The translations under genes were made by a program, and so were the position numbers. A stretch of DNA of 64,000 bases, taken from an uncultured Leptolyngbyaceae cyanobacterium. Its GTDB lineage: Bacteria; Cyanobacteriota; Cyanobacteriia; Leptolyngbyales; Leptolyngbyaceae. Numbering within the stretch: position 1 is the stretch's first letter; each line of letters starts with the position of its first letter. Location of the stretch: assembly GCA_938023035.1 (NCBI GenBank), contig CALIDI010000049.1, positions 1-64,000 on the forward strand, written 5' to 3'. Below are positions 1 through 8,867 of the stretch, piece after piece. The notes below the pieces were generated by a model that saw only the letters and a program-made list of their open reading frames with translations, searched no databases and was not told where the DNA came from.

Positions 1-136
1 ATGGCTTCTAGTGCAACTTTAGCTTTGAATTCGGCACTGTGTTGTTTGCGCTGCATCGACTTTCCTGTCTCTGTAGTATTACTAGGTTTGTTGACAGCGA
101 CTCTATCTTATTCCTCTGTCCAGTTTTCGGGGTACA
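1..136 (-). mobile_element. Left end of an IS3-family insertion sequence, cut by window edge
   Basis: Read on the minus strand, an ATG at 56 opens a frame MQRKQHSAEFKAKVALEA that runs off the window. This is the typical start of the OrfA helix-turn-helix protein of IS3-family transposases. About 80 bases upstream the sequence TGTACCCCGAAAACTGGACA (136 down to 117) looks like an IS3-type terminal inverted repeat, which begins with TG and often contains a GGACA stretch. The element therefore seems to end near 136 and to abut the rfbF remnant directly. The other end and any target duplication lie outside the window. The OrfA match is by recognition of the protein start; the exact terminus is inferred. 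Confidence 0.75.
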
Positions 137-591
137 TCATAGAGTTACCAGTTCGCCATGGGCGCAGTGAAATGCCAGCAGGTCATGAAGATTGATATCT
201 GAAACTCCATCTCCCCAAGTGAGCATAAAAGTTCCGTCACCGACATAGGGAGCAAGTCACTTGATGCAGCCATCAGTATTCGTTTTAATACCTGTATTAA
301 TGAGATTAACTATCCAGTCTAAGTAGTATCGATTATAATTCTTAACTTCACTGTTACGAAGACTGATCGTTAGATCGCTATTCAGCAAAAATGGTTGATC
401 ATATATTTCTTAGTGACTTCTGCTTTATATCCCAAAGCGATTGCGAAATCATTAAATCCATAGTGGAAGTAATACCTCATAATCTGCCACAAAATTGGCT
501 TGCCGCCGACTTCGACCATTGGCTTTGGCTTAGTTTCATTTTCTTCTGAAAGGCATGAACCCAATCCTCCTGCAGAGATTGGAACCTTAAT
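137..591 (-). pseudogene. rfbF: Decayed glucose-1-phosphate cytidylyltransferase, interrupted by IS3 element
   Basis: The enzyme makes CDP-glucose from CTP and glucose-1-phosphate for deoxysugar synthesis. The minus strand from 588 reads KVPISAGGLGSCLSEEN, a degraded form of the nucleotide-binding KVVILAGGLGTRLSEE start, followed by KPKPMVEVGGKPILWQIMRY. The normal start codon is replaced by ATT. A one-base loss in a T run (A run at 387-391 on the plus strand) shifts the frame; the next frame continues FLLNSDLTI and, after an in-frame TGA at 257-259, TWGDGVSDIN and LLAFHCAHGELVTL. The match then stops where the IS3 terminus starts. The product cannot be made. I am confident of the family because both halves align with known RfbF motifs in order. 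Confidence 0.82.
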
Positions 592-1120
592 ATATCTTTT
601 CTTAGACTTATATGTCAGGTTAATTTGCTTACTATCAAATATGCTATGAATAGTTGACTACTACCCAACCAGATCGGAATCAGGTTTTCCAGAAGTTCTA
701 CTAGGACTTCATTAAAAAAACACATAAATCTCTGACTTTTGTAGGGATTTCCTTAGACTGAAGGCCTGAGGGGTTTAGCGTGGACGCGCAAGAACATAGC
801 GGGCGTAAAGGGCTAACTCCGTGTTTTTATGGTGAAGCTTCAGGTTTAAAATCTTCATGCCTTAAGGGGGCAGCGGGTTAATCTTGACCAGAGAACATGG
901 CTAGGGTTGTTTTGCAGCGATAGGAGACGCAAAGCTGTTGGGAGTAAACTCGATTAAACTCGATTAGGAGATTCGGTATTGTTCTGCAAAACCCTTTGGA
1001 CAACTTCTAATTGTTATTTACAAGTTGTTACTTACAGGTCAAGATTTACAACAATTTCAAAACGATTTAAACAACGACACTTCGGACGGTTTTTGTGACA
1101 ATCCTTCTCTACTCCTGAAA
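592..1120. other. Intergenic stretch without recognisable gene
   Basis: About 530 bases between the rfbF remnant and the small basic protein. It is AT-rich at both ends and has no long reading frame, no clear RNA gene and no repeat shared with the rest of the window that I could see. Confidence 0.5.
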
Positions 1121-1345
1121 TCATTTGCAATTTAATTGCGCCTGGCGACTTATCAAAAAGTTAGGGGAGACATGATTGCCTCCCCTTGAGTTATCTGGTT
1201 GGTTCGAGTTGTCTTGCTGCTTCAGCTTATTTCGCAAGGTCTGCATTTGTTTGCGGCGTTGACGCTGGCGGGCAGAACCGCCCTTGCCTTTGCGGTTACG
1301 TCCCTCACGACGAGGCGACTCCCACCGCTTTAGTTGTCGTGACAT
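1121..1345 (-). CDS. Small highly basic hypothetical protein
   Basis: A 74-residue protein very rich in Arg, Lys and Gln, beginning MSRQLKRWESPRREGRNRKG. The first 45 residues are strongly basic and probably helical, resembling nucleic-acid or ribosome-associated small proteins, but I recognise no family. A good ribosome site (AAGGA, about six bases upstream of the ATG) supports a real gene. It is transcribed away from ictB. It could be a small RNA-binding protein; this is only inferred from charge. The C-terminal 25 residues are less biased and may be poorly conserved. Confidence 0.5.
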   Translation of the reverse strand: MSRQLKRWESPRREGRNRKGKGGSARQRQRRKQMQTLRNKLKQQDNSNQPDNSRGGNHVSPNFLISRQAQLNCK

Positions 1346-1554
1346 GTTTTTTCCTTAACCCTAGCTCTAGGGTAGCCTGCATTTTAAGAAATGTCAGGGT
1401 AGACAAAACTAGTAGAAGTTTCAGTGTGGGAACGATCGCAGGGGATGCTAGGGGCGTTGCCGGCTCAGGCGATTCAAAATGCCCGTTGTGATTTCGGGTG
1501 ATTGAAAGGGGATGTTCTAAAATGGCAAGAGTCTTTTGAACTGCGATCGCCCCT

Positions 1555-3003
1555 ATGGATGCAAATGGCCTCTGGCAAAACCTGACTCTGGTAACCGTTC
1601 CCTTTCAGCAGTGGCGCAGTGCCAGTTTCATGCATCGGTTGCTGGCTCCCCTGCGACAATGGCGACAGGGAAGTGTGCTGCTGACAGAGTGGGCCGACCT
1701 GATTGGGGCTGTGCTGGCTAGTTTAGTGTTTGCCTTAGCCCCCTTCATTAACAACACTTACACCGGGATTTTGTTGGGTCTGTGTGGGGTGTACTGGCTC
1801 CTGCTGACCCTTTCTGATGGGGAACCCGAAGGCGTGGGAGTGAGCAATCACTGGGGGCGATCGCCCCTTTCTACCCCAATCCATGCCTTGGTCACTCTAT
1901 ATTGGGGAATCTCTGCCCTGGCGATGGCGCTTTCTCCTGTGAGGCGGGCGGCTTTTACCGGGTTTACGAAATTGACCCTATACCTGTTGCTCTTTGCCTT
2001 GCTGGCACGGGTGCTGCGATCGCCGAAAATTCGTTCCTGGATGATTGCCCTCTATTTACATCTGGCCTTGCTGGTGAGCGCCTACGGCTGGCAGCAAAAG
2101 ATCTATGGAGTAAAGGCTCTGGCTACCTGGGTAGACCCGGAGTCGCCCCTGGCAAAAACCACCCGCGTCTACAGCTATTTGGGAAACCCCAATTTACTCG
2201 CTGGTTACATCCTCCCAGCAGTTGTTTTCAGCATCATGGCCCTGTTCGTCTGGCAGGGTTGGTTGAAAAAAGCTCTAGCCCTAACCATGGTTTTGGTCAA
2301 TGGGGCGTGCTTGTTTTGGACCTACAGTCGCGGTGGCTGGATTGGGATTCTCTTTGCCTTGCTGGCACTGGCAGGTTTACTAATTTACTGGTGGAGCATT
2401 TACCTTCCTGAAGTTTGGCGCAGATACGCCCTACCTCTGGGAGTGGGTGGCATGGGGTTACTTTTTGTCTTGGCCGTTGTGGCTGTTCCAACGCTGCGCG
2501 ATCGCTTTCTCAGCATCTTTGCTGGGCGGGGCGATAGTAGTAACAACTTTCGTATCAACGTCTGGCAGTCAGTGATTCAAATGATCAAGGATCGACCAGT
2601 ATTAGGCATTGGCCCTGGCAACAACGCCTTTAATCTGATTTATCCCCGCTATCAACGCACGCGCTTTTCAGCTCTGAGTGCCTACTCCATTCTTCTGGAA
2701 GTCGCTGTTGAAACGGGCATCATCGGGTTAACTTGCTTTATCTGGCTGCTGTTTGTCATCTTTGGCTTGGGCTGGCAACAGCTAAACCGGCTGCGACAGG
2801 CGGGGAATCGTCAGGGCTTTTGGTTGATGGGGGCGATCGCGACAGTGGCCGGGATGTTGGGCCACGGGCTGGTAGATACGGTGCTGTATCGTCCCGAAGT
2901 CAATACTCTGTGGTGGCTAATGATTGCTCTCGTGACCGGTTTTTATGCTCAGGCAACGGGACAACCCGTCACCCAAACCGACGCTGAATCACACATTCTT
3001 TAA
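1555..3003 (+). CDS. ictB: IctB-family polytopic membrane protein (O-antigen-ligase fold)
   Basis: A 482-residue membrane protein with about ten to twelve hydrophobic segments. It carries the Wzy/O-antigen-ligase signature in its central part (SYLGNPNLLAGYILP, then WTYSRGGWIG, and RINVWQSVIQMIKDRPVLGIGPG). This pattern and length match cyanobacterial IctB. IctB was first described as linked to bicarbonate accumulation, but its biochemical role is disputed, and it is formally a member of the O-antigen ligase/polymerase family, so a glycan role is also possible. It starts at an ATG just after a HIP1 site. The ABC permease gene starts two bases after its stop, so the two are probably co-transcribed. 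Confidence 0.88.
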   Translation: MDANGLWQNLTLVTVPFQQWRSASFMHRLLAPLRQWRQGSVLLTEWADLIGAVLASLVFALAPFINNTYTGILLGLCGVYWLLLTLSDGEPEGVGVSNHWGRSPLSTPIHALVTLYWGISALAMALSPVRRAAFTGFTKLTLYLLLFALLARVLRSPKIRSWMIALYLHLALLVSAYGWQQKIYGVKALATWVDPESPLAKTTRVYSYLGNPNLLAGYILPAVVFSIMALFVWQGWLKKALALTMVLVNGACLFWTYSRGGWIGILFALLALAGLLIYWWSIYLPEVWRRYALPLGVGGMGLLFVLAVVAVPTLRDRFLSIFAGRGDSSNNFRINVWQSVIQMIKDRPVLGIGPGNNAFNLIYPRYQRTRFSALSAYSILLEVAVETGIIGLTCFIWLLFVIFGLGWQQLNRLRQAGNRQGFWLMGAIATVAGMLGHGLVDTVLYRPEVNTLWWLMIALVTGFYAQATGQPVTQTDAESHIL

Positions 3004-3005
3004 CT

Positions 3006-4184
3006 ATGGCGCTTTCTCTACGTGATCTGTGTGCCCTCACCTATCAGGCCCTGAAAACGAATCTATTGCGCTCTGCATTGACTACCCTGGGCATGTTTAT
3101 GGGGGTGGCCGCTGTCACGTCAACTCTGCATGTGAAAAGCATTAGCCAGGCCGTAATTGCCGCCGAACTCGCCGAGCGGGATGCGCCCCAGGTGGGAATT
3201 GGGGTTACCTGGGTGCCAAATCGCGATCGCTCCCCCTTTCGGGCTGAGGAAATCGAGTTTCTCCGTCCCCGGTTGCCAAAACTACGATCGATCGCGGCAG
3301 TGAACTGGGGCGGAACCGTGGCAGTAACCTACCAGGGAAAAGAAGCAGATCCTTCCCTGTTGGCCGTGTCTAAGGAATTTCTTAAAAATGATGGCTATCC
3401 GCTCGTGGCCGGGCGTTTCTTTACGGATGCCGATTACACCGGGTTTCGTCCTGTAGCAGTGATTGATGAATTTTTGGTTCATCGCCTGTTTGAGGGCAAA
3501 AATCCCTTGGGTGAACGGATTTATATAGATGGCAACCCTTATAACATCGTCGGCATCTTGCCAACCAAAAAAACGACTGGCGAACCGAGGGGGCTGATTC
3601 AAATTCCTCTAGCGATTTATAGTGCCATTAGCGGCGATCAATCCGTTGATTCTATCCAGGTCGCGCCCCATGACCTGCGGGATCTAGAAGAACTGGGTCA
3701 GCAGGCAAAAGCATTGCTTCAGCAGCAACGTCCTGATCGACGTCTGTGGGATTTTAATAACGCCAAAGACATTTTCGCCAAGCAAAAAACTCTGGATATG
3801 GCCGCTCAAGCACTCACAGTCGTAGCGGTCATATCGCTTTTGATTGGGGGCGTGGGCATTGCCAATGTGATGATTGCCTCAGTCACCGAACGAACGCCTG
3901 AAATTGGTCTGCGCCGGGCGATCGGGGCCACCAAGCAGGATGTTATGCTGCAATTGATTCTGGAGGCGGCTAGCTTGAGCTTGATTGGAGGTACCCTTGC
4001 CCTAGTTAGCATTCATGGGTTAACTCTGGTCGTCGCGGAACAGTTCGATCTGCCTTACCAGTTTGAGTTTGATACGGGGGCGATCGCCCTGGGTTCTGCT
4101 CTGATGGTGGGCGTTACAGCCGGATTGCCACCCGCCTTGCGCGCTAGCCAACTCGACCCGATTAGAGCACTGCGGTCGGAATAA
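3006..4184 (+). CDS. MacB/FtsX-type ABC transporter permease
   Basis: A 392-residue protein with the MacB layout: one N-terminal membrane helix (about residues 20-42, SALTTLGMFMGVAAVTS), a large extracytoplasmic domain of about 220 residues, and three C-terminal helices forming the FtsX domain (from ALTVVAVISLLIGGVGIANVM). The cytoplasmic motif RTPEIGLRRAIGAT is typical of the family, as is the C-terminal PALRASQLDPIRALR. Such permeases work with a separate ATPase to drive mechanotransmission across the envelope, often with an HlyD-type adaptor. Neither partner is adjacent here; the gene follows ictB by two bases. The substrate is unknown. Confidence 0.87.
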   Translation: MALSLRDLCALTYQALKTNLLRSALTTLGMFMGVAAVTSTLHVKSISQAVIAAELAERDAPQVGIGVTWVPNRDRSPFRAEEIEFLRPRLPKLRSIAAVNWGGTVAVTYQGKEADPSLLAVSKEFLKNDGYPLVAGRFFTDADYTGFRPVAVIDEFLVHRLFEGKNPLGERIYIDGNPYNIVGILPTKKTTGEPRGLIQIPLAIYSAISGDQSVDSIQVAPHDLRDLEELGQQAKALLQQQRPDRRLWDFNNAKDIFAKQKTLDMAAQALTVVAVISLLIGGVGIANVMIASVTERTPEIGLRRAIGATKQDVMLQLILEAASLSLIGGTLALVSIHGLTLVVAEQFDLPYQFEFDTGAIALGSALMVGVTAGLPPALRASQLDPIRALRSE

Positions 4185-4345
4185 ACCACTGGCAGACGCT
4201 TTGGTATAGCGATTGAGGCAAAGGATATGACGCGATCGCTATATTTTCCGGCAATTCCCTAAAGAATACCGATTAATCAGGCTATAAAACGAAGGCAAGC
4301 TTACTCAGCATTAGGATTGCAAGGGACTGAAAACCTAAGTGCTTT

Positions 4346-4395
4346 ACTACAAAGACACGGAAAACACCGAGAAATAGCTCTGTGTCTCTGTGGTC
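4346..4395. repeat. Imperfect palindromic repeat (CACAAAGACAC type)
   Basis: The left arm CTACAAAGACACGGAAAACA and the right arm CTCTGTGTCTCTGTGGTCAA form an imperfect inverted repeat around GAGAAATAG. Similar ACCACAAAGACAC...GTGTCTTTGTGGT palindromes are scattered in many bacterial genomes. Here it lies between the convergent permease and ferredoxin genes and could act as a transcript end. I see no second copy in this window. Confidence 0.5.
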
Positions 4396-4422
4396 AAGTT
4401 TCAGCTTATAGAACCCTGATTT

Positions 4423-4908
4423 CTAAGCTTCCGTTGTTTGCACAAAATAAGCCCCAATGTTAAAGCTGTTGGTATCTTCAATTTGTTTGAGCGTCGAGCG
4501 GGTAATCAACTTGCCGGCCTCGACCAGTACCTTACCCGTAATCGGGTGCAGCAAATCTTGCTCAGCCCGCCGGCCAATTAAAGCCTCAACATCCTTCAAG
4601 GAGTTGATATACATCCCTGGCGGTAACTCAACCACAACGCCATTGCCCATCACCCGTGCCTGACAAGCCAAGCGAGAATTGGGCTTACAGGTGGTGATCA
4701 CCTCTAAAGTGCGCTGTTCTCGCCGGTTAATCGGGGTCAGGGCCTCCATCCCCTCCTTCACATAGATATGGCAGGTGGCACACATCCCTCTACCGCCACA
4801 CTCTTTCAACACATCTAAATCCTTATTCAACAGCACCGAAAGCAGGTTGCTGTTAGTCGCGATCGCAGTTTCCTGAGCGATCGGTTCTAGCCGAACAATC
4901 TTAGCCAT
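4423..4908 (-). CDS. 2Fe-2S ferredoxin-like protein (Slr0148/Fed5-like)
   Basis: A 161-residue protein with a plant/adrenodoxin-type 2Fe-2S domain. Four candidate cluster cysteines are seen in KECGGRGMCATCHIYV (about residues 37-46) and in the pair CKPNSRLAC (about 74-82). A C-terminal extension (LLHPITGKVLVEAGKLIT) distinguishes it from PetF. This layout resembles Synechocystis Slr0148 (Fed5), whose gene belongs to a cluster linked to photosystem II assembly. It lies 62 bases downstream of the 285-residue gene on the same strand, and the two are likely an operon. The electron partner is unknown. The resemblance to Slr0148 is from memory and should be checked by alignment. Confidence 0.8.
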   Translation of the reverse strand: MAKIVRLEPIAQETAIATNSNLLSVLLNKDLDVLKECGGRGMCATCHIYVKEGMEALTPINRREQRTLEVITTCKPNSRLACQARVMGNGVVVELPPGMYINSLKDVEALIGRRAEQDLLHPITGKVLVEAGKLITRSTLKQIEDTNSFNIGAYFVQTTEA

Positions 4909-4970
4909 ACGCAGTTCCTTAAGGAGTGGGATTACAGAACGATAAAAATGCGGGGAAGATCGGCATCGGG

Positions 4971-5828
4971 CTAAGCCGGAAAGAGCAGTGCCCTCTGCTC
5001 AGCCGTTAGGGCTTTTTGTTGTACCAGGGTAGGAAAGTCTCGCATCACAATGGCACACCGCTTCACAAAGGCCGCAACCCAAGTTTGCACCCATTTCTGG
5101 GCTTCTAGGCTCAGCCGTTGCTGCGGATCTGGGGTGAGGGCCAAATCCAGGCTAAATTGAGCATCGCGCCCAATTTGTAAGTAGGGCAAAAGGTCTGGAG
5201 TAGGCCGGGTCGATTTCCAATAATTAGTGATGACATGGTTTCCCAAATACCCAGTGGTAAACTGGCTGAGTTGATTAAGTGCTGCCTGCATCTGCTTGAG
5301 AGTGGGCAAGCCCGCAGTAGCTATCTCTGGGCCAGGTAAGGCCGCACCATTGTCTACAGCGGCCACGATCGGTGCGGGGGGCAGAGCCAACTCGGGTGCA
5401 GAAACAGTCACCCCTACGGCAGGAGTGGTCGTTTGATAGGCAGCACCCGATAACGTTAGGCTGCCCGCAATTAAACGAAAAGTCGCGATCGCGTTCGTAA
5501 TATCTTCCTCTAGAGTTGCTTTTAGGTCTTTAATAACTCTTAGGTATTCTGCTGCAATCAAATCACTGTGAGTCAGCACAAGTAGCACAATCCCACGCTG
5601 CAACTTGTAAATGTAAGCACAGTGTCCACTAAACTGAAACTCAAAGGCATCAAAACCTTCGGGAATTGTTTCAATCACCTGTAAAATGCCTTGTGCTAGA
5701 GCTTCCTTCTGCTGAAAGTTGAGGAAACGATCAACTCCACAAAAATAAGGACGCGATCGCCCATCCATCAAGGCCAGCCCGACAATGCCAGGTAAGGTTA
5801 AAAATGCTTGAACAGCCTCCTGTTGCAT
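4971..5828 (-). CDS. Conserved cyanobacterial protein with roadblock-like N-terminus
   Basis: A 285-residue soluble protein. The first 110 residues (LTLPGIVGLALMDGRSRPYF and later GHCAYIYKLQRGIVLLVLTH) have the spacing of a Roadblock/LC7-type alpha-beta domain. A low-complexity Ala/Pro linker follows (about 125-175), then a helical C-terminal domain (about 185-285). It is the first gene of a probable two-gene unit with the 2Fe-2S protein and is divergent from rbcR, with about 190 bases between them. I do not know its function. The ferredoxin neighbour suggests a role in redox or photosystem assembly, by association only. Confidence 0.65.
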   Translation of the reverse strand: MQQEAVQAFLTLPGIVGLALMDGRSRPYFCGVDRFLNFQQKEALAQGILQVIETIPEGFDAFEFQFSGHCAYIYKLQRGIVLLVLTHSDLIAAEYLRVIKDLKATLEEDITNAIATFRLIAGSLTLSGAAYQTTTPAVGVTVSAPELALPPAPIVAAVDNGAALPGPEIATAGLPTLKQMQAALNQLSQFTTGYLGNHVITNYWKSTRPTPDLLPYLQIGRDAQFSLDLALTPDPQQRLSLEAQKWVQTWVAAFVKRCAIVMRDFPTLVQQKALTAEQRALLFPA

Positions 5829-6015
5829 AGATGATTAATTTACGTTGCAAGATGAGCGATAGTTGGCAGATTGCTGGAGACTCATATAGTTGCCTATGTT
5901 ACGTTTTCTGTCTGAAGGGAGTAAATGTACCGTCGGGTGTGTGAATGACATAGTTCTGAGCAAAACGATTTTAAACGATTCGTCTCAGGCTCTTTAACTT
6001 TGCAGGTTTAACAAA

Positions 6016-7101
6016 ATGTCTGACCTTCCTTTTACGCTAGACCAACTTCGGATACTTAAGGCAATTGCGGCTGAAGGTAGCTTTAAACGGGCTGCCGATA
6101 GCCTCTATGTGTCGCAGCCCGCTGTTAGTCTACAGGTGCAAAACCTGGAACGCCAACTGGATGTGCCTCTTTTTGATCGAGGCGGGCGGCGTGCCCAGCT
6201 CACTGAAGCCGGCCATTTGCTCTTAAGTTATGGAGAAAAGATTCTAACGCTATGTCAGGAGACATGTCGGGCAATTGAAGACTTGCAAAACTTGCAGGGT
6301 GGCACTTTAATTATCGGCGCAAGCCAGACAACAGGCACTTACCTGCTCCCTCGCATGATTGGGTTATTTCGTCAAAAATACCCCGATGTAGCGGTTCAAC
6401 TGCATGTGCACTCAACTCGACGCACCTCCTGGAGCGTTGCCAATGGGCAAATTGACTTGGCTATCATTGGCGGCGAAGTTTCTCCAGAGCTGCAAGATTC
6501 TTTAGAAATTATTCCCTATGCTGAAGATGAACTTGCACTAATCCTACCGGTGAATCACTCCCTGGCTCGACAAGAGGTGATTCAAAAGGACGATCTTTAT
6601 AAACTCGGGTTTATTGCTCTCGACTCCCAATCGACTATTCGCAAAGTGATTGACCAAGTATTAACCCGGTCGGGTATCGAAACCCGACGACTCAAGCTAG
6701 AGATGGAGCTAAATTCGATCGAGGCTATTAAGACCGCTGTGCAGTCTGGGTTGGGGGCTGCGTTTGTCTCGACAACGGCGATCGAAAAAGAGTTGCAGAT
6801 GGGGATGTTACATCGCGTTAAGATTGAGGAGTTAGTCGTTAAGCGGATGCTATCGGTGATTACCAACCCCAACCGCTATCGCTCAAAAGCAGCCGAGGCA
6901 TTTTGTCGGGATATTTTGCCACAGTTTTCCGCGCTTCATGCCGCTAGGATAGAACAGTACCAGGTAGAGCAAGAACACCCAGAGCAAACCAGGGCATCTT
7001 CCTCTAGCGGAGTCAATGGTGTGAGCCATGCTTCTGGCGGCACAGCCACCAATCGCACCATTCAGGGTTCTCATCTGGTATCGCCTGAATTTGACGCTTA
7101 A
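6016..7101 (+). CDS. rbcR: LysR-type regulator of RuBisCO genes, RbcR/Ycf30
   Basis: A 361-residue LysR-family regulator. The N-terminal winged helix (residues 5-65, [35 protein letters not shown]) and the effector domain (from about 95, [12 protein letters not shown]) match the cyanobacterial/plastid RbcR (Ycf30, Synechocystis Sll0998) closely over most of the length. Residues after about 315 are a low-complexity tail ([20 protein letters not shown]) and look poorly conserved. RbcR activates rbc operons and responds to metabolites of the Calvin cycle and photorespiration. A kinase gene starts 16 bases after its stop, so the kinase is probably co-expressed. The 190-base divergent region upstream would hold the promoters of both sides. 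Confidence 0.92.
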   Translation: MSDLPFTLDQLRILKAIAAEGSFKRAADSLYVSQPAVSLQVQNLERQLDVPLFDRGGRRAQLTEAGHLLLSYGEKILTLCQETCRAIEDLQNLQGGTLIIGASQTTGTYLLPRMIGLFRQKYPDVAVQLHVHSTRRTSWSVANGQIDLAIIGGEVSPELQDSLEIIPYAEDELALILPVNHSLARQEVIQKDDLYKLGFIALDSQSTIRKVIDQVLTRSGIETRRLKLEMELNSIEAIKTAVQSGLGAAFVSTTAIEKELQMGMLHRVKIEELVVKRMLSVITNPNRYRSKAAEAFCRDILPQFSALHAARIEQYQVEQEHPEQTRASSSSGVNGVSHASGGTATNRTIQGSHLVSPEFDA

Positions 7102-7117
7102 ATGGCATAGCCAACCT

Positions 7118-8653
7118 ATGGATCTCTGCTGCACACGTCCTGGTTGCCAGAAGGTCAACTCCTTCCCTGATCTCGATCAGCCCGATCTGATCAAGTCGGT
7201 GCCGCAGAAGTACTGTACAGCCTGTGGGATGCCACTGATCTTAGCAGGGCGATACTTGCCGCTGCGCTTGTTAGGTCAAGGAGGCTTTGGTGCTGCTTTT
7301 TTAGCCCGCGATCGCCACACTCCGGGAATGCGCCAATGTGTTGTTAAGCAATTTCAGCCATCGGGGAACCTGACCCCCCAGCAATGGGCGATCGCCCAAG
7401 AGCTATTTGAGCGCGAAGCCGAAGTTTTAGAAAATTTGGGGAATGCCCACCCCCTTATCCCCGATCTCTTTGCTTTTTTTGAGCTATCGCTGTCAGGAAT
7501 GCAACCTGGGAAAAACGACCAGTTTTTTTACCTGGTGCAGGAGTTCATTGATGGCGAAGATCTCGAGGACATGATGCAAACACGGGGGCCATTTTCTTCA
7601 GCAGAGGTGATGGATATGCTGCTGGAAATTTTGCCCGTGCTCACCTTTGTCCATGAGAATGGCACGATTCATCGAGATATCAAGCCCTCGAATATCATGC
7701 GACATCGCAATGGCCACTACTACCTGCTTGATTTTGGGGCTGTGCGGCAGGTGGCCAAGGGAGGAAACCACTCAACGGGCATCTATTCAGAAGGGTTTGC
7801 CCCCCCCGAACAAGTGGCAGGTGGCCAAGTTTATCCCTCAACAGATTTGTATGCCCTGGCGGTTACTTGCATTATGCTGTTGACTGGCAAGCAACCCTCA
7901 GAGTTGTACGATAGCTATACCAATACCTGGCGGTGGCGATCGCAGGCAACCCAGGTAACAGAGCCACTGGCAACGGTGTTAGATCGCCTGCTGCTATCGC
8001 CTCCGAGTGCTCGGTATCAATCGGCAGAAGAAGTCCGGCTGGCCTTGCAAGCACAGGGGCTGCCTCCACCTCCTGCTCCTCGCCCTGTGTCAAAGGCCAC
8101 ACAACCGCCATCGCCGCCAATCACCCTTCCCCAGCCGCCCGTTGGGGCGACACCAGGAAATCCACTGGCGACTTCTCTACAGCCAGCTATTCCGGCTCCG
8201 GTGCAGCCACTCCCAGGAGGAAGTGGGCAGTCTGCGTCTGGCCAGCCGGCTCCTACTCCTCCGGCTTTTGCCCGGCGGTCGAGGCTACGCCCCTTTTCTT
8301 TGCTAGAACTGCTGGCCAATGCAGGCTTTTGGGGGTTTGAGAGTTGTCTATTGGCGATCGCGAGCTTTAGCCTGCCACTTCCGATACCGGCCAGTGCGGC
8401 CCTATGGCTACTGTTATCAGCCTTACTGGTACTGTTACAATCGCGGCGGGTGATTGAGCGCGAAGATCTGGCGATTTTGGCGGGGCTAACCCTGGGAATG
8501 GTTGTGTTGATTGCGCCCTTGCGCCAACTGTTAGCCGCGAGTAATGCCCCCCTGCTCTCAGTGGTCATGTTCGCGGTTTTAACTGGGCTAGGAGCAATCG
8601 CTACGACGGCCTTGTTTCAGTTGATTTATCGAGGGCTAAGGCACTTCTTTTAG
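7118..8653 (+). CDS. Membrane Ser/Thr protein kinase with N-terminal four-cysteine zinc ribbon
   Basis: The ATG at 7118 gives a 511-residue protein that begins MDLCCTRPGCQ; an earlier in-frame ATG at 7028 lies inside rbcR and is less likely. Cysteines near the N-terminus (CTRPGC and CTAC) form a probable zinc ribbon. The Hanks-type kinase domain spans about residues 45-310: GQGGFG loop, VVKQF lysine, IHRDIKPSN catalytic loop and LLDFGAV metal loop are intact. A Pro/Gln-rich linker (about 315-400) leads to three or four C-terminal membrane helices. It lies in a probable operon with rbcR. SpkB-like kinases of cyanobacteria also carry an N-terminal Cys motif. Substrates cannot be deduced. Confidence 0.88.
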   Translation: MDLCCTRPGCQKVNSFPDLDQPDLIKSVPQKYCTACGMPLILAGRYLPLRLLGQGGFGAAFLARDRHTPGMRQCVVKQFQPSGNLTPQQWAIAQELFEREAEVLENLGNAHPLIPDLFAFFELSLSGMQPGKNDQFFYLVQEFIDGEDLEDMMQTRGPFSSAEVMDMLLEILPVLTFVHENGTIHRDIKPSNIMRHRNGHYYLLDFGAVRQVAKGGNHSTGIYSEGFAPPEQVAGGQVYPSTDLYALAVTCIMLLTGKQPSELYDSYTNTWRWRSQATQVTEPLATVLDRLLLSPPSARYQSAEEVRLALQAQGLPPPPAPRPVSKATQPPSPPITLPQPPVGATPGNPLATSLQPAIPAPVQPLPGGSGQSASGQPAPTPPAFARRSRLRPFSLLELLANAGFWGFESCLLAIASFSLPLPIPASAALWLLLSALLVLLQSRRVIEREDLAILAGLTLGMVVLIAPLRQLLAASNAPLLSVVMFAVLTGLGAIATTALFQLIYRGLRHFF

Positions 8654-8867
8654 TAGCATCGCCATAGCCACCTGCTAGGGGCAGGGGTGCAGTTTTTTTA
8701 ACCCTAGCGGGAAGCAGTGCTCCCTTCATTTTCAAGAATTCTTTGAGCACCCCGGCAATCCTTAGTGGAACCCCTGGCGGGTGGCAGCGCCCCCTTCCCC
8801 CCTCATAGACTCAGTCATTGGGCATAGCTATAAATCCGGAATTTAATCGACCGCCGCAGTGTAGCGG

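Noticed and set aside
1-195. 64-codon plus-strand frame at the left edge
   Set aside because: It is antisense to the IS3 OrfA start and the rfbF remnant and has no family features.
7933-8568. Frames of 99 to 183 codons inside the zinc-ribbon kinase gene
   Set aside because: They are out of frame or antisense to a Pro/Ser-rich linker, whose composition opens other frames.
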